DNA of 64,000 bases from Spirosoma arboris (GTDB lineage Bacteria; Bacteroidota; Bacteroidia; Cytophagales; Spirosomataceae), in NCBI RefSeq assembly GCF_009754945.1, contig NZ_WPIN01000008.1:1-64000 (forward strand), given 5' to 3'. Shown here one piece after another: positions 34,425 to 41,898 of the stretch. The notes under the pieces are model-generated. The model worked only from the letters and a program-made list of their open reading frames with translations. It was not told where the DNA came from and made no database searches. Numbering within the stretch: position 1 is the stretch's first letter; each line of letters opens with the position of its first letter. The position numbers and the translations under genes are program-made.

Positions 34425-37031
34425 TTACTCAGACCTTAATGATTTAACTGGATTCATCAAGGCAGCTTTGATACTTTGGAAGCTGATGGTCAGTAGGGCA
34501 ATCCCAATCGCCAGCCCACCGGCCAGAGCGAATATCCACCACTCGATATCAATCTTATAGGCGAAATCCTGTAACCATCGGTTCATGGCATACCAGGCAA
34601 TGGGTGTGGTGATGATAATGGCGATCAGTACCGGTTTCAAAAAATCTTTGGAAAGCAGGGCTACAACGCTTCCGGCTGATGCCCCCAATACTTTACGGAC
34701 ACCAATTTCCTTGGTCCGCTGTTCAGCCGCGAAGGTGGCTAATCCAAACAAACCTAAGCAGGAGATGAAAATGGCCAGAATGGCAAAGTAGTTCGCTAAC
34801 TGACTGACCATCTGCTCGCTTTGATAGAGTTTGGTGAACTCCAGATCAGAGAACTGATACGTAAACGGAAAACTGGGATTCAACTCTTTGCTGACTTTTT
34901 CCAGTCCAGCCAGCGCTTCTTTTGTTTTTCCTGGTTCCGTACGGACCAGAATTGTCCCCCAGCTTCTTTTTTCATCCAGACGAATAATCAGAGGTTCAAT
35001 GGTCTCGTGCATGGAGCTGAAGTGGAAGTCTTTCAACACACCAATGATTTTGCCCTTTCGGTCGCCCCAGGATAGCGGTTGATCAACGCCCGTTTTGTAC
35101 CCCATTTTCGCTAAGGCTGCCTCGTTCACCAGGAAGCCTACGGAGTCGATGCCAAACGCTTTTGAGAAGTCGCGCCCTTCCTTTAGCGTTAGCCCGGCGG
35201 CTTTCACGAAATCATAGCCCACCGTCTCATCGGCAAACGATGTAGCCTGGTTCGGATCTTTGCCCGGCCATGAGAAATCGCCGGTATGGTGCGAAATGAT
35301 CGTAGGGGTGCCGCGCATTCGGGAGACTGTCAGCACACCAGGCATTTTACCGGCTTCTTCTTTAAACAGATCATATTTTTTGCCAATCTCACCCTCTAAC
35401 GGAATGTAAATCAGGTTTTCGCGATTGTAGCCGAGGTTCTTTGTCTGGATGTAATTCATTTGCCGATACATCACAATCATGCCTACCACAAGCAGTACAG
35501 AAAGACCAAACTGAAACACAACCAGTGCCTTTCGGAAATTCGTTGCTCCCGGACTAAACCGCAGGCTTCCTTTCAAGACCCGAACCGGATTTAGGGCTGA
35601 CAGGAAAAGGGCGGGATAACTCCCTGACACAAACCCTGTAACTAAAAGTAAACCCAACAGCGTAGACCAGAAGATGGGTTGCGTAATCGGCAAGGCGAGT
35701 TGCTTTCCGGTAAGGTTGTTAAAGGCTGGAAGAATCAACACAACCAGGCTAATCGCGACCAGCATGGCAAGGCAGGTGATCAGCATAGCCTCGCCCACAA
35801 ATTGCCCCATCAGTGCTGTACGAGCCGCCCCAATAGCCTTCCGAACGCCAACCTCTTTGGCCCGTTTCGCCGAACGCGCTGTGGCCAGATTCATGAAATT
35901 GATGCAGGCAATGAGCAGAATGAACATAGCGACGAAGCTGAATAGTCTTACGTATTCGATTCTTCCACCTTCGATCTGCCCATTTTTAAACGTCGAGTGA
36001 AGGTATTTTTCAGGGTAGGCCTGTAAGGCTAGCTCAACACGAAATGATTTGTTTTTTGGTAAATAGCGATGAATGAAATCCTTGATTTTAGCCTCTACCT
36101 TAACTGGATCAGCCTCCGGTCGCAGTTGAATAAAAGCAGACGGATTGTAGTTACCCCAATTATGAACCCAGTCATTTTCTTTTACAAAAGCGGTCCAGGT
36201 TCGCAAAAAGTCAAACTGCTGCGACGAATTGGCTGGTATATTTTCAAAAACGGCCGTTATCGTAAGGTCTTCTTTATTTTCATAGCGAATGGCTTTCCCA
36301 ATGGCTTTTTCCGGGCTTCCAAAAAACTGATCCGCCATTTTTCGAGAAATCGCAATGCCATTAGGAGAGTCTAATGCTGTATTGGGATTCCCGGCCAGAA
36401 GTGGATAACTGAACATTCTGAAAAAATCGGCCCCTGCATAATTTCCCTCAACCTTGTTCACGGTAGAGCCAACCTGGAACGTAACTGGGCGAGTCCAATC
36501 CAGACCGCTGGCATACTGCACCTCTGGAATAACCCGTTTGAGTTCATCGGCTAACAGCCCTTGTGTTTCATAGGCAGCTTCAACTTTGCCATCATAGTAC
36601 TTCCGTTCATAGACTTGATAGAGGTTTTTTCCATTCGCATGGAAACCATCTACGCTACGTTCGTCCTGAACCCACAGCAAAATGAGCAGACTACACGCCA
36701 TACCGAGGGCAAGCCCTGCTATGTTGATCCCCGAAAAGCCTTTGCTGCGTGTGATATTCCGCCAGGCGATTTTGACATAGTTACGTATCATGGTTGTATT
36801 TGTCGGTTGAGGGTATTCAGTAGTATGTTGTCGTCTCAGTAAAGAAGGTCGCAGTAGGCTCAGTACATCCTGCATGTAACGCAACCGCGCCTTCCGTTCG
36901 CCCAGCAACCGAACCCGTTGCTGGAACAGTTCATCCAAATCTCCTTCCATCTCGTCCACCCGGTGGGGGGCGCAGAACAGATGCAGGAGGTAAGTGGCCA
37001 GGCGGGGCGGGGGGCGATGGTTTGGTTTCAT
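34425..37031 (-). CDS. P3: FtsX/MacB-type permease with class A prefix domain
   Basis: The 868-residue product starts at ATG 37031. The frame is open 13 codons further, to 37070, but conservation begins at KPNHRPPPR. The prefix is FCAPHRVDEMEGDLDELFQQ with LRYMQDVLSLLRPSL. The core differs from P1 and P2: after helix 1 it reads MACSLLILLWVQDERSVDGF, and helices 2-4 contain ATARSAKRAKEVGVRKAIGA. P11 has the same core type (QDELNVDAFHAN, NSLTGKQIALPI), so P3 and P11 are sister cores in different blocks. Confidence 0.91.
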   Translation of the reverse strand: MKPNHRPPPRLATYLLHLFCAPHRVDEMEGDLDELFQQRVRLLGERKARLRYMQDVLSLLRPSLLRRQHTTEYPQPTNTTMIRNYVKIAWRNITRSKGFSGINIAGLALGMACSLLILLWVQDERSVDGFHANGKNLYQVYERKYYDGKVEAAYETQGLLADELKRVIPEVQYASGLDWTRPVTFQVGSTVNKVEGNYAGADFFRMFSYPLLAGNPNTALDSPNGIAISRKMADQFFGSPEKAIGKAIRYENKEDLTITAVFENIPANSSQQFDFLRTWTAFVKENDWVHNWGNYNPSAFIQLRPEADPVKVEAKIKDFIHRYLPKNKSFRVELALQAYPEKYLHSTFKNGQIEGGRIEYVRLFSFVAMFILLIACINFMNLATARSAKRAKEVGVRKAIGAARTALMGQFVGEAMLITCLAMLVAISLVVLILPAFNNLTGKQLALPITQPIFWSTLLGLLLVTGFVSGSYPALFLSALNPVRVLKGSLRFSPGATNFRKALVVFQFGLSVLLVVGMIVMYRQMNYIQTKNLGYNRENLIYIPLEGEIGKKYDLFKEEAGKMPGVLTVSRMRGTPTIISHHTGDFSWPGKDPNQATSFADETVGYDFVKAAGLTLKEGRDFSKAFGIDSVGFLVNEAALAKMGYKTGVDQPLSWGDRKGKIIGVLKDFHFSSMHETIEPLIIRLDEKRSWGTILVRTEPGKTKEALAGLEKVSKELNPSFPFTYQFSDLEFTKLYQSEQMVSQLANYFAILAIFISCLGLFGLATFAAEQRTKEIGVRKVLGASAGSVVALLSKDFLKPVLIAIIITTPIAWYAMNRWLQDFAYKIDIEWWIFALAGGLAIGIALLTISFQSIKAALMNPVKSLRSE

Positions 37032-37106
37032 TGCAGAGAGTAGTGGGTTTGGTTTTACCCTTTGGCTCATGCCCTTACCCCAGGGCTGTTAAGTGCTGTA
37101 TTTTAG

Positions 37107-37205
37107 CCCCTCTCCCGTTTTGGGAGAGGGGTTGGGGTGAGGGGAACATGGCTCAACTTGGCGTTTTCCCTCACCCCCGACCCCTCTCCCAAAACGGGAG
37201 AGGGG
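37107..37205. repeat. Family B palindromes in inverted orientation (P3/P4 junction)
   Basis: Two copies of a 38-bp element face each other at 37107-37144 and 37168-37205. Each contains the self-complementary core CTCTCCCGTTTTGGGAGAG followed or preceded by a GGGTGAGG-like tail. The pair could form one long stem or two hairpins. The element ends about 15 bp from the P4 stop codon. Confidence 0.9.
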
Positions 37206-37219
37206 GGGAAGCAGGTAAT

Positions 37220-39871
37220 TCATTCCGACCGTAGGGAGGTCACCGGGTTCATTAACGCGGCTTTGATGGCCTGAAAACTGACGGTTAGCACAACGATTAG
37301 GAGCGATGATACCAAGGTTAGGATGAAGACTCCGGCGCCGATGACGATGCGGTAGTTATAATCCTGCAACCATTTGTCCATCGCGTACCAGCCAATGGGT
37401 GCCCCAATGATGAAAGCAATGCCCAGCAACTGTATGAAGTCTTTGGTTAACAGGCGAATGATGCTAGGCACGCTGGCTCCTAATACTTTACGAACCCCGA
37501 TTTCTTTGGTACGTTGCTGAGCAGTGTACGCGGCTAAACCAAATAGGCCCAGGCAGGAAATAAAAATGGTCAACCCTGTAAACAGACTTGTTAGCAAACC
37601 AGTACGTTGTTCGTCGGCAAATTTGGCTTTGTACGACTCGTCGGCGAACGTGTATTCGAAGGGATAGCCGGGATTGTATTTCTTAAAGACGGTCTCGGCA
37701 AGTTCCAGATTTTGAGCCGTAGTGTTCGATGGATTTAACCGAATGCTTACCCAGTCTAGCGGGACTGAACCTTTAGGACCATGCACGACAACCGGATTGA
37801 CGGCCTCATAAGGGGACGCAAAGATGAAATCCTTTACAACGCCTATCACCTGCCAATTTTGGTTGCCGAATGATATAGCTGTTCCAACCGGAGTCTTCAA
37901 ATGCATCGTTTTTACGGCGGTTTCGTTGAGCAACACAGCCGACGAATCCGTTGGATAGTGCCGAACGTCGATCTCTCGACCCACAATCAATTTCGTGCCG
38001 GTCGTTTTTAGAAAATCAGCATCGGCGGCAAAGCGGTCAAACTCAACATCTTTGTCGGCTTTTGTACTGCCAGGCCACGAAAGTCCCCACTGCCGGGAAT
38101 TTATTGACGTAATGGGACCAAGTGATTTGCTCACCGCTACAGCTGCCCCGCTTTGAATCAGCTCTTGTTGGAGAGAGCCATAATGCGTTGACAGGTCGCC
38201 GGTTAGGTACGAAAACAGCAGGTTATTCTTGTCGTAACCACTTTCCCGGTTTTGTGCGTAGTTGATTTGATGCTTGATTACCAACGTAGCGATAATCAGC
38301 ACAATAGCGAAGGTGAACTGTGCAATCACCAGTCCTTTTCTGGGCGAGAATACCGCATGGACAGACTGAGGAATTCCCTTCATCACTTTGACCGGCTGGA
38401 AATTAGCGAGGAAAAAAGCGGGGTAACTTCCGGCCAGCAACCCTGTGAACAGAACGAAAGCAAGCGCTGTGAGCCAAAAGTTAAGCGATCCAAGCGATAA
38501 GGTTAATTGCTTGTCAGTTAAGTCATTGAAGGTCGGCATAAACAACACAATCAGGAGTAGGGCCAGGATGCCGGACAGAAAAGCCAGCATGACCGACTCA
38601 CTGATAAATTGAAAAATAAGCGCTGACTTCTGGGCACCCGCTACTTTTCGGACACCTACTTCCTTGGCTCGTTTTTCGCTTCGGGCGGTGCTTAAATTGA
38701 TGAAGTTGACAGCTGCAATCAGCAGGATAAAGGCCGCAATGATGCCGAATAAACGTACCGTAACGATACTTCCTTCTGTAAGCTGCCCGTTTTCCTGTTT
38801 GGAATACAAATGCCATTTGCTGGCCGGATGAAGGAAAATCTGCCGGTTCGATACGTCGTCGATTTCGCCTTTGAGGTGGTTGGCCGTAAGACGTTTGATC
38901 TTCTCATTGACAACATCCGAATTAACCTTGTCTTTCAACAGAACATAGGTATAGTTGTTATTCGAAGCCCACCCGTCTGAATCCCAGCTAGGCGTCACAA
39001 AAGCCGTCCAGGGAAGCAGAAAGGATACATTATTAAACTGGGTATTATTGGGCAGATCGTCTAATACGCCCGTTACCGAAAAGCTATCCTTATGATCGAG
39101 CTGCACAACTTTGCCTATGGCATCCGTTGTCCCGAACAGTTTTTCGGCCAGAGATTTCGTAATAATGATTCCGTTGCTCCCCGAAAGGACTTTCTCCCGA
39201 TTGCCCGAGAGTAAGGAAAAATCAAATAGACTTAGAAACGATGGATCAGCATAAGCACCTTCTGAATTTAGTTTTTTATCGGCCGCCGTCAGCAGGAAAC
39301 CTGTAGGCCGGAATCGGGAAGCATCCTCGATATCAGGATAATCCTGTTTTAATTCAGGGGCTAATGGCTTGGGTGTAGTGCCCCAGACCTGCGCATTTCC
39401 ACTAAATACATCCCGGTTATAGACTTGAAATAGTCGATCCGTTTTGCTGTAAAAGCGGTCGTAGTTCAGCTCACTTTGTATCCACAGAAAAATAAGCGCC
39501 GAGGCCGCCATTCCGACAGCAAGTCCAGCAATGTTGAGCGATGCATAGCCTTTGGCCCTCATCAGATTCCGCCAGGCGATTTTGACATAATTTTGGATCA
39601 TGTTGGGAGTCAGAAAAAAAGGTTGGGGGTATTCATTAGTTAGTTGTCGTTTTACCAAGGAAGGGCGTATTAGGCTGGGTCGCATCAGGCTGGGTCGCAC
39701 TAGGCTCATTACATCCTGCACATAACGCCAGCGAGCTTTTCGAAGGCCGAGCAGGTCGACCCGTTGCCAGAATAGTTCCTCTAAATCGTCTTCCAGTTCG
39801 TCGACCCGATGAGGAGCGCAGAACCAACGCATCAGGTATCTTGCCCAGCGAGGGCTGCTAGTCGCTTTCAT
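37220..39871 (-). CDS. P4: FtsX/MacB-type permease, translationally coupled to PadR
   Basis: The 883-residue product starts at ATG 39871, whose ATGA overlaps the PadR stop codon; an ATG at 39901 lies inside the PadR gene and is rejected. The class A prefix (WFCAPHRVDELEDDLEELFW) is followed by the only internal duplication in the array, RPSLMRPSLIRPSLV. Helix 1 is IAGLAVGMAASALIFLWIQS. The second FtsX half has AAYTAQQRTKEIGVRKVLGA and ends TSLRSE instead of the usual KSLRSE. It is the first permease of the PadR-led block, so it is the most likely to respond directly to the regulator. Confidence 0.92.
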   Translation of the reverse strand: MKATSSPRWARYLMRWFCAPHRVDELEDDLEELFWQRVDLLGLRKARWRYVQDVMSLVRPSLMRPSLIRPSLVKRQLTNEYPQPFFLTPNMIQNYVKIAWRNLMRAKGYASLNIAGLAVGMAASALIFLWIQSELNYDRFYSKTDRLFQVYNRDVFSGNAQVWGTTPKPLAPELKQDYPDIEDASRFRPTGFLLTAADKKLNSEGAYADPSFLSLFDFSLLSGNREKVLSGSNGIIITKSLAEKLFGTTDAIGKVVQLDHKDSFSVTGVLDDLPNNTQFNNVSFLLPWTAFVTPSWDSDGWASNNNYTYVLLKDKVNSDVVNEKIKRLTANHLKGEIDDVSNRQIFLHPASKWHLYSKQENGQLTEGSIVTVRLFGIIAAFILLIAAVNFINLSTARSEKRAKEVGVRKVAGAQKSALIFQFISESVMLAFLSGILALLLIVLFMPTFNDLTDKQLTLSLGSLNFWLTALAFVLFTGLLAGSYPAFFLANFQPVKVMKGIPQSVHAVFSPRKGLVIAQFTFAIVLIIATLVIKHQINYAQNRESGYDKNNLLFSYLTGDLSTHYGSLQQELIQSGAAVAVSKSLGPITSINSRQWGLSWPGSTKADKDVEFDRFAADADFLKTTGTKLIVGREIDVRHYPTDSSAVLLNETAVKTMHLKTPVGTAISFGNQNWQVIGVVKDFIFASPYEAVNPVVVHGPKGSVPLDWVSIRLNPSNTTAQNLELAETVFKKYNPGYPFEYTFADESYKAKFADEQRTGLLTSLFTGLTIFISCLGLFGLAAYTAQQRTKEIGVRKVLGASVPSIIRLLTKDFIQLLGIAFIIGAPIGWYAMDKWLQDYNYRIVIGAGVFILTLVSSLLIVVLTVSFQAIKAALMNPVTSLRSE
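39661..39706. repeat. Threefold 15-bp tandem repeat inside P4
   Basis: Units at about 39661-39676, 39677-39691 and 39692-39706 encode RPSLM, RPSLI and RPSLV. They expand in frame the RPSL sequence that occurs once in P1-P3, between the prefix domain and the permease core. Confidence 0.85.
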
Positions 39872-40194
39872 GTCCAGACTGTGGTTGGAATAGATTCCCA
39901 CATCTGATTGCGTACCTGCCGAATCTCCTGTAGTGCCCGGCGACCAGCTGCCGTAACAGAATACAGTCGCTTGCTACGTCCTCCTCGTTCGGCGGTCATC
40001 CCACCCAGTTCTGAGGTTACCAATCCTTTCTCGCCGAGACGATTCAGCGCCGAGTGAACCGCACCCAGATTGACTGAGCGATTCATTTGCTGCTCAATCT
40101 CCGTGACAACAGTCGCTCCATAGGCGTCTCCCGACCGAATAGCCACCGCCAGCAACACGACCTCCTCAAATTCGCCTAAGTAAGTCCCCTTCAT
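39868..40194 (-). CDS. PadR-family transcriptional regulator
   Basis: The 108-residue protein is a short PadR-type winged-helix regulator. LGEFEEVVLLAVAIRSGDAY forms the first helix and AYGATVVTEIEQQMNRSVNL the second. GAVHSALNRLGEKGLVTSEL is the recognition helix and RGGRSKRLYSVTAAG the wing. This short form is typical of PadR genes placed before prefix-domain permeases. Its TGA overlaps the P4 start by 4 nt, so regulator and permease are made together. A likely operator is the dyad at 40208-40226. Confidence 0.93.
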   Translation of the reverse strand: MKGTYLGEFEEVVLLAVAIRSGDAYGATVVTEIEQQMNRSVNLGAVHSALNRLGEKGLVTSELGGMTAERGGRSKRLYSVTAAGRRALQEIRQVRNQMWESIPTTVWT

Positions 40195-40207
40195 CAGAAT
40201 ATATTAG

Positions 40208-40226
40208 TTGTGTATATGTATAACAA
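40208..40226. promoter_or_regulatory. Candidate PadR operator
   Basis: The 19-bp sequence TTGTGTATATGTATAACAA is an imperfect palindrome, 14-32 bp upstream of the PadR start. PadR regulators often bind AT-rich ATGT/ACAT-type dyads in their own promoters, so autoregulation is likely. Inferred from sequence only. Confidence 0.5.
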
Positions 40227-40242
40227 ATGCTTGGCCAAACTA

Positions 40243-40279
40243 AAAAAAGTGCCACCCCGATCAGGAATGGCACTTTTTT
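40243..40279. terminator. Bidirectional terminator between HxlR and PadR genes
   Basis: A 12-bp stem (40243-40254 and 40268-40279) with inner core GTGCCA/TGGCAC is flanked by A and T runs. It should stop transcripts coming from the HxlR gene before the PadR operon. Confidence 0.85.
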
Positions 40280-40345
40280 ATTTTTTACGATAAATTAGAT
40301 TGTCCAAAAACGGACAGTTTTTGTACGCATCTGGACAGGAGTTTT

Positions 40346-40747
40346 TTAAATTTCGAGCTTGTCTTTGCCCAGAATTCGTGCCCGATGTTGAGTTCCCCAC
40401 TGACGCAAGGCCTCGATAACGCTATCCAAAGAATGACTGTATTCGGTCAACTCATACTCGACCGTAACCGGTGTTGTAGCATATACGTGTCGTACCGCGA
40501 ACTCATTCATCTCCAGTTCCTTCAGTTCTTTGCTGAGGACTTTGGCCGTAATGCCCGTAACCAGTCGCTGCAACTCCCGAAAGCGTCTTGGGCCCTCTCT
40601 TAAGGCAATAATGATCGGGAGTTTCCATTTTCCATTTAATACGTAGAGTGCGTCCTGTACGGCTTGCAAACTCTGGTTGCAGGCAGCGGTGGAATGCATT
40701 GTGCGAAAGTCCGCTGCCGGAATAACTTCTTCAATGACTGTGCTCAT
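40346..40747 (-). CDS. HxlR-family transcriptional regulator
   Basis: The 133-residue winged-helix protein has an N-terminal cysteine (AACNQSLQAVQDALYVL), followed by GKWKLPIIIALREGPRRFRE, LQRLVTGITAKVLSKELKEL and a wing YATTPVTVEYELTEYSHSLD, all typical of HxlR/MarR-like regulators. The cysteine near residue 23 could sense oxidants, as in HypR or YodB, but this is inference. It is divergent from a DoxX-like gene and probably regulates it through the dyad at 40804-40819. Confidence 0.93.
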   Translation of the reverse strand: MSTVIEEVIPAADFRTMHSTAACNQSLQAVQDALYVLNGKWKLPIIIALREGPRRFRELQRLVTGITAKVLSKELKELEMNEFAVRHVYATTPVTVEYELTEYSHSLDSVIEALRQWGTQHRARILGKDKLEI

Positions 40748-40782
40748 AGACTAAAGGTACTAGGACAGACTTAATTGACCAT

Positions 40783-40819
40783 GCGGTATCCTGAAAGAAA
40801 GCGGTATCCTTTGGGATAC
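40783..40819. promoter_or_regulatory. Candidate HxlR operator
   Basis: The sequence GCGGTATCCT occurs twice (40783-40792 and 40801-40810). The second copy is part of a perfect dyad GTATCC-TTTG-GGATAC at 40804-40819. It lies between the divergent HxlR and DoxX-like genes. GTATC-type dyads are typical HxlR sites in other bacteria. Confidence 0.6.
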
Positions 40820-40902
40820 TGATAACAAATAGATAGCAGCTTTAAGTAGGTTTGCTGCATCAATACGTAGCCAGCGAAGGCTACCTTAAAACTGTACGAA
40901 CC

Positions 40903-41265
40903 ATGAATTCAAAAGTAATGCGTATTCTGACCATCGTGATGACCATTCTGGCAGCGGGGATGGCTATTTTGAGTGGTGTCATGAAGTTGACCCAGTCGCC
41001 CCAGGTGATGGAAAGCCTTAATAAAGTAGGAGTGGGGTCTCACGTCATACAGTTGGGCCTTATGGAAATCGGCTTCGCGGCTCTTTTCCTGTATCCAAAA
41101 ACGATGAAGCTAGGCTTCATTTTATTGACCTGCTACTTTGCCGGCGCCCTGGCGACTGAACTTTCGCACGGTACGCCGTTCAATGCGATTACGCCCTTGG
41201 TGTTAATCTGGATTGCCGCTTTCCTGCGAGATAAAACGATCTTTCTGCCAAAGGCGGAGGTGTAG
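40903..41265 (+). CDS. DoxX-like membrane protein
   Basis: The 120-residue product starts at ATG 40903; an upstream frame to 40852 has no good start. It has four predicted membrane helices (IVMTILAAGMAILSGVMKL, GLMEIGFAALFLYP, LGFILLTCYFAGALATEL and PLVLIWIAAFLRD). GVMKL and the overall pattern match DoxX-like small membrane proteins. It is divergent from the HxlR regulator, a common arrangement for detoxification or redox-stress genes. A family C palindrome follows the stop. Confidence 0.85.
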   Translation: MNSKVMRILTIVMTILAAGMAILSGVMKLTQSPQVMESLNKVGVGSHVIQLGLMEIGFAALFLYPKTMKLGFILLTCYFAGALATELSHGTPFNAITPLVLIWIAAFLRDKTIFLPKAEV

Positions 41266-41273
41266 GACATTTT

Positions 41274-41301
41274 GTAGAGACAAGGCATGCCTTGTCTCTA
41301 C
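41274..41301. repeat. Family C perfect palindrome, copy 1
   Basis: A 28-bp perfect palindrome starts GTAGAGACAAGG and is centred on GGCATGCC. It lies 9 bp after the DoxX-like stop codon. Copy 2 at 55371-55398 differs by one base pair changed on both arms. Confidence 0.92.
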
Positions 41302-41364
41302 GCATTTACCCCGTCCCACATTCCAATAAATGGTATATTCCCAAACTTAATCACCGGATATACC

Positions 41365-41826
41365 ATGAAAACCGTCGATAAACGAATCAGGGCAGGTTTA
41401 CTCTTGTTTTGGGCACTTTACTTTTCAATTGTGTTTGCCAGTAATAGCGCCGATGCGCTTAATGCGTTGTCGTTACTTCCATCTAACTGGCATTTCGTTT
41501 CGGGTAATTATGGGCTGATTCAGAAAGTGGTTTCCATGTACGAGCCTCCGGTCTGGCTGTCCGGTTTTATGTTTGCGGGCGTCATACTCTGGGAAGCAGT
41601 TGGGGCAGTTCTTTTCTGGAAAGCGTTTGGGGTAACCCTTCGGCAGAATCAAAAACAGAGCGTTATGGTACATGCAGCCTTCGGAATCACGATTGGCCTA
41701 TGGGCCGCGTTCATTCTGGCCGACGAAATCTTTCTGACGTACCTACTCGGCGGATTAGCATCAACGCATTATAACCTTCTGCTGGCCGAACTGGCAACGT
41801 TTATCCTGATTCGGCTGCTGGATTAA
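41365..41826 (+). CDS. Four-helix membrane protein of unknown function
   Basis: The 153-residue product starts at ATG 41365, since the frame upstream runs through the palindrome at 41274-41301. It has four predicted membrane helices: AGLLLFWALYFSIVFASN, WLSGFMFAGVILWEAVGAVL, VHAAFGITIGLWAAFILADE and LLLAELATFILIRLL. Charged conserved-looking residues (ILWEAVGAVLFWKAF) face the second helix. No family was recognised. It follows the DoxX-like gene by about 100 bp on the same strand and may share its transcript. Confidence 0.75.
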   Translation: MKTVDKRIRAGLLLFWALYFSIVFASNSADALNALSLLPSNWHFVSGNYGLIQKVVSMYEPPVWLSGFMFAGVILWEAVGAVLFWKAFGVTLRQNQKQSVMVHAAFGITIGLWAAFILADEIFLTYLLGGLASTHYNLLLAELATFILIRLLD

Positions 41827-41851
41827 TGGCGTGGAGCGCGGGGCTGTTAAG

Positions 41852-41888
41852 CCCCTCTCCCGTTTTGGGAGAGGGGTTGGGGTGAGGG
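41852..41888. repeat. Family B palindrome, single copy
   Basis: A single family B element with the core CTCTCCCGTTTTGGGAGAG and tail GGTTGGGGTGAGGG lies between the plus-strand membrane protein and the convergent P5 gene. It could act as a terminator hairpin there. Confidence 0.88.
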
Positions 41889-41898
41889 AAACGCCAAG

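Noticed and set aside
39872..39901. Upstream ATG of P4 at 39901
   Set aside because: The ATG at 39871 overlaps the PadR stop as ATGA and marks the start of the conserved prefix.
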